Shown here: positions 32,107-41,511 of the stretch, piece after piece | Layout of the letters: each line of letters begins with the position of its first letter | Position numbering within the stretch: the stretch's first letter is position 1 | Translations under genes and position numbers: made by a program | The notes under the pieces: model-generated | What the model saw: the letters and a program-made list of their open reading frames with translations, nothing else | Database searches by the model: none | What the model was told of the DNA's origin: nothing | Source: Microbacterium sp. SS28 | Lineage (GTDB): Bacteria > Actinomycetota > Actinomycetes > Actinomycetales > Microbacteriaceae | Direction of reading: 5' to 3' | Length of the DNA stretch: 64,000 nucleotides | Assembly (NCBI RefSeq): GCF_022761035.1 | Contig: NZ_JAKWJP010000006.1 | Span: forward strand, 62,001 to 126,000

Positions 32107-32973
32107 ATGCGCTTCGCCCACGTGACCCGTGCCGGGTCCGACGAACCGCGGCTCGCCGTGATCCAGGACGGCGAGGCCCTCGTCGTCGCGGACCTGTTCG
32201 AGGGCGCCCCTCGATTCCTCGAGGATCTCATCGCGGGCGGCGACGAACTGCTCGAACGGGTGCGGGAGGCCGCGGCCCGCGCGGAAGCCGGACAGCCGGT
32301 CGCCGATCTCGGCTTCGCCTCGGCGATCCTGCGCCCGCCCGTGATCCTCGCGATCGGCCTCAACTACGCGGCCCACTCGAGCGAGCTCGGGCTCAAGACG
32401 GACTCGACCCCCACGGTCTTCGTGCTGTGGCCCAATTCGCTGGGGGCCCACGACGACACGATCGCGTGGCCGCGGTCACTCAGCGAGTCGGTGGACTACG
32501 AGGCCGAGCTCGGCGTCATCATCGGCCGCCCGGCGAAGGACGTCACTCCCGAGGCCGCCCTCGCGCACGTGTGGGGCTACACCGTCGTCAACGACATCAC
32601 GGCTCGCGACATCCAGTACTCCGAGGCGCAGTGGTCGCGCTGCAAGTCGTTCGACGGCTTCACCCCGACCGGCCCCTACGTCGTGACGGCCGACGAGGTG
32701 CCCGACCCGCAGAATCTGCACATCTGGACCGTGCTCGACGGGCGCACGCTGCAGGACGCCTCGACCGACCAGATGGTCCGGCCCGTCGCGACGCTCATCT
32801 CGCACCTGTCGCGCTCAGCCACACTCCTGCCGGGAACACTGATCTCGACGGGCAGCCCCGGCGGCGCCGGCTACTCCCGCGATCCGCAGGTGTTCCTGCG
32901 CGACCGCTCGACCGTGACGGTCGGCATCGACGGCATCGGCGAGCTCACGACCCACTGCCGCATCCTCGACTGA
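32107..32973 (+). CDS. fumarylacetoacetate hydrolase family protein
   Basis: 288 residues. AIGLNYAAHSSELG opens the FAH fold; the metal ligands are in DYEAELGVIIGR (E-x-E) and the downstream DG-type loop KSFDGFTPTGPYVVTADE; RPVATLISHLSR and GTLISTGSPGGAG follow. Such enzymes cleave or decarboxylate acylpyruvates or 2-hydroxyhepta-dienedioates in aromatic catabolism, or act on oxaloacetate; the substrate cannot be decided. The start is probably leaderless. No aromatic-degradation genes are next to it. Confidence 0.88.
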   Translation: MRFAHVTRAGSDEPRLAVIQDGEALVVADLFEGAPRFLEDLIAGGDELLERVREAAARAEAGQPVADLGFASAILRPPVILAIGLNYAAHSSELGLKTDSTPTVFVLWPNSLGAHDDTIAWPRSLSESVDYEAELGVIIGRPAKDVTPEAALAHVWGYTVVNDITARDIQYSEAQWSRCKSFDGFTPTGPYVVTADEVPDPQNLHIWTVLDGRTLQDASTDQMVRPVATLISHLSRSATLLPGTLISTGSPGGAGYSRDPQVFLRDRSTVTVGIDGIGELTTHCRILD

Positions 32974-32977
32974 CGCG

Positions 32978-33010
32978 AGAACGGCGGGCCCCGGTGGGGC
33001 CCGCCGTTCT
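32978..33010. terminator. bidirectional terminator after the FAH gene
   Basis: Perfect 15-bp stem AGAACGGCGGGCCCC / GGGGCCCGCCGTTCT with a 3-nt loop, between converging genes. Confidence 0.85.
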
Positions 33011-33026
33011 GCCGCTGTCGCGGGTG

Positions 33027-33524
33027 TCAGTCGAGGACGTCGGAGCAGTCGACCGGGACGCCGCCGATCTCGTGGATGCCGGGGCCGAGCTCCTGGCACT
33101 GCCGCAGGATCTCCTGCGTCAGCTGAGCGGCCTGCGGAATGATGATCGCGATGATCACGATCGCGAGGATGATCCCCACGACGATGAGCACGCTGCTGAT
33201 GATGATCGCGGCGACGGCGAAGCCGTTCTTCTCGCCGGCCTTCCTGCTCTGCACGAGGGCGACGATGCCGAGCACGATCGCGATGACCTGGGCGAAGAAG
33301 GACAGGACGAACGCGACGATGCCGAGCGTCCGGCCCGGGCGCGACGTCGTCGGGGGCGCCGCGTACTGGCCGGCGGGCGGCGGCGCGGCGGCATAGGACG
33401 AGTACGGCGAGCCCGCCGCGGGGGCACCGTAGGCGGGCGGGGGCGTGTAGGCGGGAGGCTGCGCGCCCTCCGGCGGCGGTGTGTAGGCGGGCGGCTGGGT
33501 GCCGTCGGGGGGCGGAGTGGTCAT
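33027..33524 (-). CDS. DUF4190-like membrane protein with Pro-rich repeats
   Basis: 165 residues. Residues 1-60 are a low-complexity region with two PPAYTPPP units and many Ala, Gly and Tyr; two membrane helices follow (LGIVAFVLSFFAQVIAIVLG and FAVAAIIISSVLIVVGIILA), the DUF4190 pattern. The C-terminal 40 residues face outward and hold two cysteines (QCQEL, DCSDV). Function unknown. TGGAGG precedes ATG 33524, and GGTTC/GAACC flank its presumed promoter. Confidence 0.75.
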   Translation of the reverse strand: MTTPPPDGTQPPAYTPPPEGAQPPAYTPPPAYGAPAAGSPYSSYAAAPPPAGQYAAPPTTSRPGRTLGIVAFVLSFFAQVIAIVLGIVALVQSRKAGEKNGFAVAAIIISSVLIVVGIILAIVIIAIIIPQAAQLTQEILRQCQELGPGIHEIGGVPVDCSDVLD

Positions 33525-33604
33525 GCGAGCCTCCAGATGGGGGGAACGGTTCTTCTCGAACCTAGCGAGTCCCGGCCCCCGCCGCACCGCGGAACGTCGG
33601 CGGG

Positions 33605-35149
33605 TCAGCCCCGCCCGCGGGAGTCGGCGCGCGGCCCGGCCGCGGGAGCGCCATCCGGATCCGTCCCCCGCACGACGTCGGCGACGTCGTCCTCGTCGAG
33701 TCCCGCACCGGGGAGGATGATGGGGATCGCCTCCGTGATCGACTCGAGACCCGACAGACGCGCCGGCGAGAGCTGCTTGGCGACATCCTCGCGCGACATG
33801 AGACCCGCCTCCACGACGAGGTCGCCGACACTGTGCCCCGTGAGCAGCGCCGTCTTGGCGAGGGCCGCCGCCGCCGCGTAGCCGATGAACGGCGTGAGCG
33901 CCGTGATGACGCCGACGGACGAGCCGACCATCGCGCCGAGTCGCTCGTGGTTCGCCGTGATGCCGTCGACGCAGTTGATGCGCAGTGTCCGCATGCCGCG
34001 GCGCATCCACGTGATCGACTGGAAGATCGAGTGCGCGATGACGGGCTCGAACGCGTTGAGCTGCAGCTGCCCGCCCTCGACCGCCATCGTGACGGTCAGG
34101 TCGGCGCCCGCGACGGCGAAGGCGATCTGGTTGACGACCTCGGGGATGACGGGGTTCACCTTGCCGGGCATGATGCTCGAGCCGGCCTGGCGCGCCGGCA
34201 GGTTGATCTCGCCGAAGCCGGCCTGCGGTCCCGACGACAGCAGCCGGAGGTCGTTGCAGATCTTCGACAGCTTGATCGCGTTGCGCTTGAGCGACGCAGA
34301 GAACGACATGAACGAGCCCGTATCGCTCGTCGACTCGACGAGGTCGTCGGCCGTCGCGAGGTCGAGGCCCGTGATGCCGCGCAGGTGGCGCACGACGGCC
34401 GGCGCGTAGTCGCGGTGCGTCGTGATGCCCGTGCCGATCGCCGTCGCGCCCATGTTGACCTCGTAGAGGAGGTAGGCGTTCTCCTTGAGTCGCTGGTGGT
34501 CGTAGCCGAGCGTCGTGGCGAAGCCGTGGAACTCCTGCCCCAGCGTCATCGGGACGGCGTCCTGCAGCTGCGTGCGGCCGATCTTGAGGACGTCGCGGAA
34601 CTCGACGGCTTTCGCGAGGAACGACCTGCGCAGCAGATCGAGCTCTTCGAGGAGCGACCGCAGGTCGAGGCTCAGGCCGATCTTGACCGCGGTCGGGTAC
34701 ACGTCGTTGGTCGACTGGCTGCGGTTGGTGTGATCGATCGGCGAGAGGAACGCGTAGTCGCCCTTCTCATGGCCCGCGAGCTCGAGCGCGATGTTGGTGA
34801 TGACCTCGTTCGCGTTCATGTTGGTCGACGTTCCGGCGCCCCCCTGGATCACGCCGACGACGAACTGGTCATGGAACTGCCCGTCGATCACGAGCTGGGC
34901 CGCGCGGTCGATGAGGTCGGCTCGCTCCGGGTCGAGGACGCCGATCTCGCGGTTCGCGCGAGCCGAGGCCTGCTTGACCATCGCGAGCGCCTTGACGAGA
35001 TCGGCGTAGACCGAGATGGGCCGTCGCGAGATCGGGAAGTTCTCGAGCGCTCGGGCGGTGTGGATGCCCCAGTACGCGTCGGCGGGGATCTCGAGGGATC
35101 CGAGGGAATCTGTCTCGGTGCGGGTGCGCGGCGTTGCGTCCAGAGCCAT
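33605..35149 (-). CDS. aspA: aspartate ammonia-lyase
   Basis: 514 residues of the fumarase/aspartase superfamily. TNRSQSTNDVYPTA holds the substrate-binding residues, and GSSIMPGKVNPVIPE is the superfamily signature loop with catalytic Ser. The C-terminal FumaraseC_C domain (LTPFIGYAAAAALAKTA, VVEAGLMSREDVAKQL) separates it from argininosuccinate lyase, and GVIQGGAGTSTNMNANEVI fits aspartase. Converts aspartate to fumarate and ammonia. About 20 disordered C-terminal residues extend it. Class II fumarase is the main alternative. Confidence 0.88.
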   Translation of the reverse strand: MALDATPRTRTETDSLGSLEIPADAYWGIHTARALENFPISRRPISVYADLVKALAMVKQASARANREIGVLDPERADLIDRAAQLVIDGQFHDQFVVGVIQGGAGTSTNMNANEVITNIALELAGHEKGDYAFLSPIDHTNRSQSTNDVYPTAVKIGLSLDLRSLLEELDLLRRSFLAKAVEFRDVLKIGRTQLQDAVPMTLGQEFHGFATTLGYDHQRLKENAYLLYEVNMGATAIGTGITTHRDYAPAVVRHLRGITGLDLATADDLVESTSDTGSFMSFSASLKRNAIKLSKICNDLRLLSSGPQAGFGEINLPARQAGSSIMPGKVNPVIPEVVNQIAFAVAGADLTVTMAVEGGQLQLNAFEPVIAHSIFQSITWMRRGMRTLRINCVDGITANHERLGAMVGSSVGVITALTPFIGYAAAAALAKTALLTGHSVGDLVVEAGLMSREDVAKQLSPARLSGLESITEAIPIILPGAGLDEDDVADVVRGTDPDGAPAAGPRADSRGRG

Positions 35150-35279
35150 GGGATGAAGTCCTTGTGGGTCGATCACGGCGGTGTGCGGGATGCCACGAGC
35201 CTAACTCTGCAAGCCCTCGAGCGGTCTCGACACAGCGGACAGCCGAGCCGCTCAGGCTCGCCGCCGCGTACAGCGATGC

Positions 35280-36185
35280 TCAGGCCGGACGCTTGCGCGA
35301 GAAGGCCTCGAGCCGCTCCTCGGGCGTGAGCTGCGCCATGCTCTGCACCCACTCCGCGGAGAAGTATTCGCCCGTGGGTGCATCGACGACGGGCACGACG
35401 GCGTGCGTGATGGTCTCGTCGTAGACGTGCACGAGGTGGAACGACTGCCCGGCATCCATCCCGTTGACCTCGACCGCGGGGCGCGCGAGGTTCATCGTGT
35501 AGCACGTCGCGGCCGCGACGCTCACGGGGACCCCCGCGAAGGTGCCGCTCGTCGAGTAGTGCAGGTGCCCCGCGAGGATCGCCCGCACGTCCGTGCCGCG
35601 GACGACCTCGGCGAGCCGCGGCTGGTCGCGCAGTTCGAGGATGTCGAAGAGCGGGATGTGGCTCGGCAGCGGCGGGTGGTGCAGCGCCAGGATCGTCCCG
35701 AGCGGCGCGGGAGTGGACAGGATGCCGCGCAGCCACGTCAGCTGCCCCTCATCGAGATCGCCGTGATGCCAGCCGGGGACGGACGTGTCCAGCGCGACGA
35801 GGCGGAGCCCGTCGAGATCCCGGACGCTCGTCACGGGCTCCTCGCTCGGGTCCTGACCGAGGAGGTCGCGCCGCAGCGCCGTCCGCTCGTCGTGATTGCC
35901 CGCGACCCACACGATGGGGGCGCCGAGGCGTGCCGCGAGGGGCTCGACGGCGTCCTTCAGCGCCGCGTAGGCCTCGGGCTCGCCGAGGTCGGTGAGGTCG
36001 CCCGTGAAGACGATCGCGTCCGGCCGGATGCCCAGCCTCTCGACCTCGGCGAGCGTCCTGCGGAGGTTGGCGGCGGTGTCGTAGCGTCCGCCGAGCGGCC
36101 GGTTGCCCGCCATGAGGTGCGTGTCGCTCACGTGCACGATCGTGCGGCGCGCGGGCGGATACTGGCCGAACTGCACGGGCTCCAT
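35280..36185 (-). CDS. metallophosphoesterase, CpdA-like phosphodiesterase
   Basis: 301 residues with the full calcineurin-like set: VSDTHLM (D-x-H), FTGDLTDLG (GD), VAGNHDERT (GNHD), ALHHPPLPS and GHLHYS (GHxH). The length and PLPSHIPLFD resemble cyclic-nucleotide phosphodiesterases of the Rv0805/CpdA group, so 2',3'- or 3',5'-cAMP hydrolysis is a reasonable inference. ATG 36185 is 7 nt after TAGACT, whose TAG is also the stop codon of the STAND gene upstream. Confidence 0.88.
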   Translation of the reverse strand: MEPVQFGQYPPARRTIVHVSDTHLMAGNRPLGGRYDTAANLRRTLAEVERLGIRPDAIVFTGDLTDLGEPEAYAALKDAVEPLAARLGAPIVWVAGNHDERTALRRDLLGQDPSEEPVTSVRDLDGLRLVALDTSVPGWHHGDLDEGQLTWLRGILSTPAPLGTILALHHPPLPSHIPLFDILELRDQPRLAEVVRGTDVRAILAGHLHYSTSGTFAGVPVSVAAATCYTMNLARPAVEVNGMDAGQSFHLVHVYDETITHAVVPVVDAPTGEYFSAEWVQSMAQLTPEERLEAFSRKRPA

Positions 36186-36195
36186 GCGCCCGAGT

Positions 36196-39100
36196 CTATT
36201 TCCGAGCGTCGGCGCCGTCGGGCGCGCAGGCGGGGTCGTAGGAGCGGCCTGGGAGTACACCGCGCCACTCCTCCTCGCTCAGAGCCCGCCCTGCGACGGC
36301 GCATGCGCGCTCGAGCCAGATCGCCGGATCGGCCGACACTCCGATCCGTCTGCCGTCCGAGAGGTCGTAGACGAGGGTGCGCTCATCCTTGGGCACCACC
36401 GTCAGGTCTGTCATGTCTCGAATCGAATCGCGGAACGAATCGGACCAATCACCGAGGGTCCAGGTGAACAGCGCCCCGTCCATTCCCGCCGTCACGAGTT
36501 CGTCGTTCGTACGGAACGCCACGGCGCGGACGACGTCGACATGCCCTTCGAGGGTCTCTTCGAGGTCCCCGCTGTCCGCGCCCCACACCCAGGCCCGATC
36601 GCCCGCCGCTGTGGCGACGTGTGTGCCGTCGGGGCTGAACGCGCCGTCCCACACGTCGTCCGGCATCTCAAGCAGTCGAGATCGAGCCGGATCCGCGATG
36701 TCGACGATGCGCGCCGCTCGATGGCCCTCGCGCAGGAGGAGGGATTGCCCATCGGGGCTCACGGCGAGGAGCCCGTCCCCCTCGATCTCGTCGAGGACGG
36801 CGCCGGTCGTGGTGTCGAAGACGGCGGTGGGCCCGAAACCGCTCGCGTAGAGTCTCGTGCCGTCGTGCGAGAACCGCACTCGTCCGAACGAGTTCGCCCA
36901 GCTCGGTGGCCCCGGATTGGTCCCCGCGTGCGGAAGGTGCAGCAAGAGCGGCTCGTCAGGGGATTCCACGTCCCAGACGGCGATGTTTGCCCCCTCTGCG
37001 GTCTGCGGCAACGGCGCGATCACCGCTCCCAACGACCGGTCCGGCGAGTACTCGACGTCGAGAGCCACCGCACCGAACGCGGGGAAGGTCAGTTGGCCGA
37101 CGGTGAAGCCGCCGGAGTCGAGCGTGCGCAGATCGGGAGCATCGCACACGTCGACGGGCCAGCAACCCTCCTTCAGCACGCTGAGCGCGATCCTGCCGCC
37201 GGGTCCCTCGGCTGCGTCCAGGACGATGCCTCCGCCTACATCGGCCGAGCCGACCTGGATGCGACGATCGAGGTCGAACACTCTCGCATTGATCGCGTCG
37301 TCGATGACAAGCGCTGCGGAATCCTCCGCGCCGAGCATCATGGTCTCGATGCCCATGCCGTCGGACAGTCGCACCACGCTCACGATGCGCGGACTCCGGC
37401 CCATGACATCCAGGAGAGCCCGTCGCGTAGGTCCCCCGTCCCAGAGACGAATCGCTTCAACTGCCATGAGCAGGGCGCGCTCGAAGACGGGCTCCGCCGT
37501 GGCGAGCGCGGCCACACGTCCTGCGTCGTCCATCACGGCCCGCTTGCTGGCCTCGGACGCCTGCACTGCTGCGAAGGCACCGGTCGCGAACGCCACCACC
37601 GCGAGCGAAGCGGTCGCTCCCGCCAGCCATCGCAGACGCCGCACGGAGCGCTGCTCCCGACGCAGCTGATGTCGCGTGGCGTCGAGATCCGCCACCTCCC
37701 GTTGGACCGAGGCGTCCAGGAACTCCATCTCCACCTGCGCGAGCACCGGCCTCGCCGACTCTCGCCACTGGACGGCGGCGCTCAGGCGCGTTCCGCGATA
37801 CAGCTCGCTGTCGGGTCGCCCCATCCCTTCCCACGCGGTCGCCGCGGAGTTCAGGTGGCGCATGATCCGCTGACCGGCGACGTCGTCCGCGAGCCATTCC
37901 CGCAGACGCGGCCATTCGCGGGCGACGGCCTCATGTGCCAGCTGGAGGGACTCCTCGTCGCTGGTCACAAGGCGGGCGTCCACCAGTCGCTCGGCCACGC
38001 GCGCGTGCGCCTCGTCGATTGCAACGGTCGCGCGGTTCACGCGCTGACAGATGACCCCTCCACCGCGAGAAGGCTCGACAAGTCGAAGGAGGATGTCGCG
38101 CACGTTCTGTGCGGCCTCCTCGGACAGATCCGCGAACAGCTCCTCGGCCGACTGAGCGACGGCACCGTGGATCTCTCCCGACGCGCGGTAGCCGTCAATG
38201 CTCAGCACGCGCCCTTCGCGGCGCTGCCACACCTGGTAGAGCGCATGCGAGAGAAGCGGCAGGTTGCGCCCATCCGCGTCACGCGTCAGGACTTCCACCA
38301 GCCCCGGTTCGAGGATGAGTCCTGCCTGCCGCGCAGGCTTCTCGATGACGGCGCGCAGGCCATCGGCCGTGAGCGGGCCCAACATCAGCAGGTGGGATTG
38401 GATGAGGCCGGCGAATCCGTGGTGGTCTGCGAGGTCACCGAGCCGATCCGCGCGGACCGCCACCACGACGGTGCAACGGAAGACCATCGCCCGCAGCTCC
38501 TCGAAGAACCGTCGGGTTTCGTCAGGGTCGTCGTTCGCGAAAGCCTGCTCGCACTGGTCGACGATCAGGAGCGAATCGCGATCGGCCGCATCGACGTCTC
38601 GCAGGGTCTCGACGGGACGCTCCCCCGGTGTCACGACGATCACTCGGCAACCGCGAGCGGCGAATCGCGAAGCGATTCCGGCGCGGACGAACGACGACTT
38701 GCCGACCCCAGAGGAGCCGGAGACCACGAGGACGCCGTGCTGCTCCAGCTCTTTAGTCGCACCATCCAATTCCGCCTCGCGTCCGAAGTACCGCTCTCCA
38801 TCCTCGATGCCGGCGGACGGCAGGCCGAAGTACGGGCATTCGACGCTCTCTGCTCGGAACGGAGCTCCCGACGCCAGCGCGGGATCCTGCACCAGGATCG
38901 CCCGCTCGAGCGAGGCGAGCTCAGCGCACGGATCGAGACCCAGCTCTGTCGCGAGGAGCGCCCGTCCACGGCGGACCGTCGCGAGCGCTTCGGCTTGCCG
39001 GCCTTGCCGATACTGCACGAGGCCGAGGATGACCCACCGGCGTTCGCGCATCGGCGCTTCGGCGACTCTGGCTCGAGACCCGGCCGCCGCCTCGACGAGG

Positions 39101-39600
39101 TTGCCCGATTCGAGCAGCGCCTCGAGAAGCGACTCCTCCGCGGCGAGGCGGATCTCGTCGAGACGCGAGGAGGCTATGCGGGCCGGTGCCCAGTCGTGAA
39201 GCTCCGCGAAGGGCTGCCCCCGCCAGAGGGCGAGCCCTTCGGATAAAGAGTGGACCGCGCGATCGGGCTCGCCGAGTTCGATCAGCTGAACACCGCGCTC
39301 AACGAGCCGCTCGAATCGCTCCGCATCCAGCTCGACGTTCCCCGGCACGAGCCGATAGCCGAGTGACGTGGTCTCGATCGCGGCCGGAGGCAGTTCGCGC
39401 CGCAAGCGCATGATGCAGCCGGGGATCACCTTCGGCCAGGATGCCGGGAGGTCGTCGCCCCACAGGGCCGCCGCGATGGACTCGATCGTGACAGACCGGC
39501 CGATGTGTGCCGCCAGTGCGCCGAGCACAAGTCGATCACGCGGAGCCGGTGCGACCCGGCCGTCGTCCAGGGTCAGAGCCCCCAGCACCCCGATGTTCAT
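36196..39600 (-). CDS. BTAD-type regulator with STAND NTPase, membrane helix and WD40-like propeller
   Basis: 1134 residues. Order: winged-helix DNA-binding domain (1-85), bacterial transcriptional activation (BTAD) TPR-like domain (about 90-240), STAND/nSTAND-type NTPase (about 270-560) with Walker A GSSGVGKSS (295-303) and Walker B SLLIVDQCE, a basic linker, one membrane helix (about 657-680), then a C-terminal beta-propeller with degenerate WD repeats (VRFSHDGTRLYASG, GAFSPDGTHVATAAG, VDVVRAVAF). A membrane-tethered DNA-binding, ligand-sensing NTPase is inferred; ligand and targets are unknown. Its promoter carries GATATC repeats. Confidence 0.85.
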   Translation of the reverse strand: MNIGVLGALTLDDGRVAPAPRDRLVLGALAAHIGRSVTIESIAAALWGDDLPASWPKVIPGCIMRLRRELPPAAIETTSLGYRLVPGNVELDAERFERLVERGVQLIELGEPDRAVHSLSEGLALWRGQPFAELHDWAPARIASSRLDEIRLAAEESLLEALLESGNLVEAAAGSRARVAEAPMRERRWVILGLVQYRQGRQAEALATVRRGRALLATELGLDPCAELASLERAILVQDPALASGAPFRAESVECPYFGLPSAGIEDGERYFGREAELDGATKELEQHGVLVVSGSSGVGKSSFVRAGIASRFAARGCRVIVVTPGERPVETLRDVDAADRDSLLIVDQCEQAFANDDPDETRRFFEELRAMVFRCTVVVAVRADRLGDLADHHGFAGLIQSHLLMLGPLTADGLRAVIEKPARQAGLILEPGLVEVLTRDADGRNLPLLSHALYQVWQRREGRVLSIDGYRASGEIHGAVAQSAEELFADLSEEAAQNVRDILLRLVEPSRGGGVICQRVNRATVAIDEAHARVAERLVDARLVTSDEESLQLAHEAVAREWPRLREWLADDVAGQRIMRHLNSAATAWEGMGRPDSELYRGTRLSAAVQWRESARPVLAQVEMEFLDASVQREVADLDATRHQLRREQRSVRRLRWLAGATASLAVVAFATGAFAAVQASEASKRAVMDDAGRVAALATAEPVFERALLMAVEAIRLWDGGPTRRALLDVMGRSPRIVSVVRLSDGMGIETMMLGAEDSAALVIDDAINARVFDLDRRIQVGSADVGGGIVLDAAEGPGGRIALSVLKEGCWPVDVCDAPDLRTLDSGGFTVGQLTFPAFGAVALDVEYSPDRSLGAVIAPLPQTAEGANIAVWDVESPDEPLLLHLPHAGTNPGPPSWANSFGRVRFSHDGTRLYASGFGPTAVFDTTTGAVLDEIEGDGLLAVSPDGQSLLLREGHRAARIVDIADPARSRLLEMPDDVWDGAFSPDGTHVATAAGDRAWVWGADSGDLEETLEGHVDVVRAVAFRTNDELVTAGMDGALFTWTLGDWSDSFRDSIRDMTDLTVVPKDERTLVYDLSDGRRIGVSADPAIWLERACAVAGRALSEEEWRGVLPGRSYDPACAPDGADARK

Positions 39601-39606
39601 GACGTC

Positions 39607-39635
39607 ACTGTGATCTTCGTCCCGATATGCGTCAA
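39607..39635 (-). promoter_or_regulatory. candidate leaderless promoter of the STAND regulator
   Basis: Minus strand: TTGACG (39635-39630), 17-bp spacer, CACAGT (39612-39607), then 6 nt to ATG 39600. Spacing is ideal; the -10 match is only three of six. Confidence 0.4.
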
Positions 39636-39680
39636 GTGCGCTGATATCGCTCTGATATCACCGCCCGTCGTGCTGATATC
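39623..39680 (-). promoter_or_regulatory. helically phased GATATCA direct repeats upstream of the STAND regulator
   Basis: On the minus strand GATATCA occurs at 39680-39674, 39659-39653 and 39648-39642, i.e. spaced 21 and 11 bp, with a degenerate CATATCG at 39629-39623. The last full copy ends 6 bp before the putative -35. SARP/BTAD-type wHTH proteins bind heptamer direct repeats spaced 11 or 22 bp just upstream of a promoter, so autoregulation or control by a paralogue is inferred. Confidence 0.55.
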
Positions 39681-39778
39681 GGCCTGACAGCGGCTGGACG
39701 CGTGTGGGGAGACCGGGCACGTGCACCCTCATGTCGCAACCCGCAGGCTGCGGCATCCGGTGGCCGCGGCATCCGTCG

Positions 39779-40114
39779 TCAGTGGTTGAAGAGGATCAGC
39801 AGCAGGCCGCCGAGGACGGCGAGCGCGCACACGCCGAACGAGCCGTATGCGGCCCACAGGGCGAGGCGCTTCTGGCCCTCGGTGAGGGGGCTCTTCCTCG
39901 CGGCCTTGGCGGCCGCCTTCTCAGCGCGGGCGAGCTCCTTGGGCGTCACGACGGCGATCGCGTCGGTGAAGTCGGCCGGCGCCACGACGGGGGCGCGGCC
40001 CGCGCGCACGAGGAGACGCAGGCCGAGGGCGTAGAAGCCCACGACGAGGACCGCTGAGATCATCGCCGCGACGAAGACCTGCCCGAACGCGAGCCAGTCG
40101 ATCGTGATGCTCAC
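39779..40114 (-). CDS. small membrane protein encoded with PitA
   Basis: 111 residues. Two membrane helices (about 9-34 and 86-108) flank a basic, Ala-rich cytoplasmic loop (ELARAEKAAAKAARKS). Its ATG lies in a 4-nt overlap with the pitA stop, so it is translated from the same message and may assist the phosphate transporter. No named family recognised. A weak hairpin CCGCA/TGCGG lies downstream near 39740. Confidence 0.75.
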   Translation of the reverse strand: MSITIDWLAFGQVFVAAMISAVLVVGFYALGLRLLVRAGRAPVVAPADFTDAIAVVTPKELARAEKAAAKAARKSPLTEGQKRLALWAAYGSFGVCALAVLGGLLLILFNH

Positions 40115-41334
40115 TTCGAGGCCTCCTTGTCACGACGCTCCTGCTCGCGCTTGATGGCACGCGACCGGCGGGTGGGCGGCGGATTGCGCTTGACCTTGAC
40201 GGCCATCCCCGAGTCGGCGACCTCGCTCATCGCGTTGGCGGCCGTGACCGAGTCGCGGCGCGAGCGCAGGAACAGGCCCACGATGATGAGCACGGCCGCG
40301 ATGGCGTCGATGAGGATTCCCCAGTCGCCCAGCCACACGACTACGAGCGCCGCGAGTGCGCCGACGGCGCCGGCGGCGGGCAGCGTCAGGAGCCAGCCGA
40401 TCATGATGCGCCCGACCGTGCGCCAGCGGACCTTCGATCCACGACGCCCGAGTCCCGATCCGATGACCGAGCCGGACGCGACCTGCGTCGTCGACAGGGC
40501 GAAGCCGAGGGCGCTCGAGGCGAGGATCGTCGAGGCCGTCGAGGCCTCGGCCGAGAAGCCCTGTGCGGGCTTGACCTCCGTCAGACCCTTGCCGAGCGTG
40601 CGGATGATGCGCCAGCCGCCCATGTAGGTGCCGAGGGCGATCGTGATGGCGCACGCGAAGATGACCCACGTCTGCGGCTCGGGGCTCGTCTGCCAGCCCA
40701 CCGTGATGAGCAGCAGCGTGATGATGCCCATCGTCTTCTGCGCGTCATTGGTGCCGTGCGCGAGTGCGACGAGCGACGAAGTGAAGATCTGGCCGAAGCG
40801 GAAGCCGTCGCGGCCGTCGGGCCTGGTGTCGTAGCGACGCGTCAGGACGTAGGCGAGCTTGGTCGACGTGAAGGCGATGATCCCCGCGGTCAGAGGCGCG
40901 ATGACGGCCGGCAGGATGACCTTCGAGATGACGACGCTGAAGTCGATCGCGTATGCGCCGACACCGACGATGGTCGCGCCGATGAGGCCGCCGAAGAGGG
41001 CGTGGGACGAACTCGACGGCAGGCCCAGGAGCCACGTGAGCATGTTCCACGTGATGGCGCCGATGAGGCCCGCGAAGATGACGGCAGGGAAGATCGCCGC
41101 GGATATGTCGTCCTCGTGGATGATGCCGTTCGAGATCGTCTTTGCGACCTCCGTCGAGAGGAAGGCTCCGGCGAGGTTCAGCGCCGCCGCGAGCAGCACC
41201 GCGGTCTTCGGCTTGAGGGCGCCCGTCGCGATGGGCGTCGCCATCGCATTCGCGGTGTCGTGGAAGCCGTTTGTGAAGTCGAAGAAGAGGGCCAGTGCGA
41301 TGACCAGCACCACGAGCAGGGCTGCGGTTTCCAC
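40111..41334 (-). CDS. pitA: low-affinity inorganic phosphate transporter, PiT family
   Basis: 407 residues. The PiT signatures are duplicated: DFTNGFHDTANAMATPIATGAL near the N-terminus and SLVALAHGTNDAQKTMGII in the second half, within about ten membrane helices. Imports phosphate, usually as metal-phosphate, with protons. A long basic C-terminal tail (KREQERRDKEASK) is cytoplasmic. GTG 41334 follows GGAAAG. The 177-bp upstream gap, shared with the divergent S9 peptidase gene, shows no convincing PHO box. Confidence 0.92.
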   Translation of the reverse strand: METAALLVVLVIALALFFDFTNGFHDTANAMATPIATGALKPKTAVLLAAALNLAGAFLSTEVAKTISNGIIHEDDISAAIFPAVIFAGLIGAITWNMLTWLLGLPSSSSHALFGGLIGATIVGVGAYAIDFSVVISKVILPAVIAPLTAGIIAFTSTKLAYVLTRRYDTRPDGRDGFRFGQIFTSSLVALAHGTNDAQKTMGIITLLLITVGWQTSPEPQTWVIFACAITIALGTYMGGWRIIRTLGKGLTEVKPAQGFSAEASTASTILASSALGFALSTTQVASGSVIGSGLGRRGSKVRWRTVGRIMIGWLLTLPAAGAVGALAALVVVWLGDWGILIDAIAAVLIIVGLFLRSRRDSVTAANAMSEVADSGMAVKVKRNPPPTRRSRAIKREQERRDKEASK

Positions 41335-41511
41335 CGTTCGCTTTCCGTCAAGTGAATTCAGAAGGGGTGCCGACGCGATCGGCGTGCGAACGAACAGTTC
41401 AGCGGGGGTTCTTGCTCCGTTTACCGAGCCAGGAGGTATCCTCGCACATCCTCCCGAGAATCCGATAACCCTCGCGACCCATGGTCAGGACGCCTCGGCT
41501 AGCGTGAAGTG

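Noticed and set aside
36103..39246. 1047-residue plus-strand open frame opposite the STAND regulator
   Set aside because: No recognisable motif, whereas the minus strand encodes a coherent multi-domain protein; third-position GC favours the minus strand.
41335..41511. PHO box before pitA
   Set aside because: GTTCGTTCG is present once without 11-bp GTTCACC-like repeats, so the match is not better than chance.
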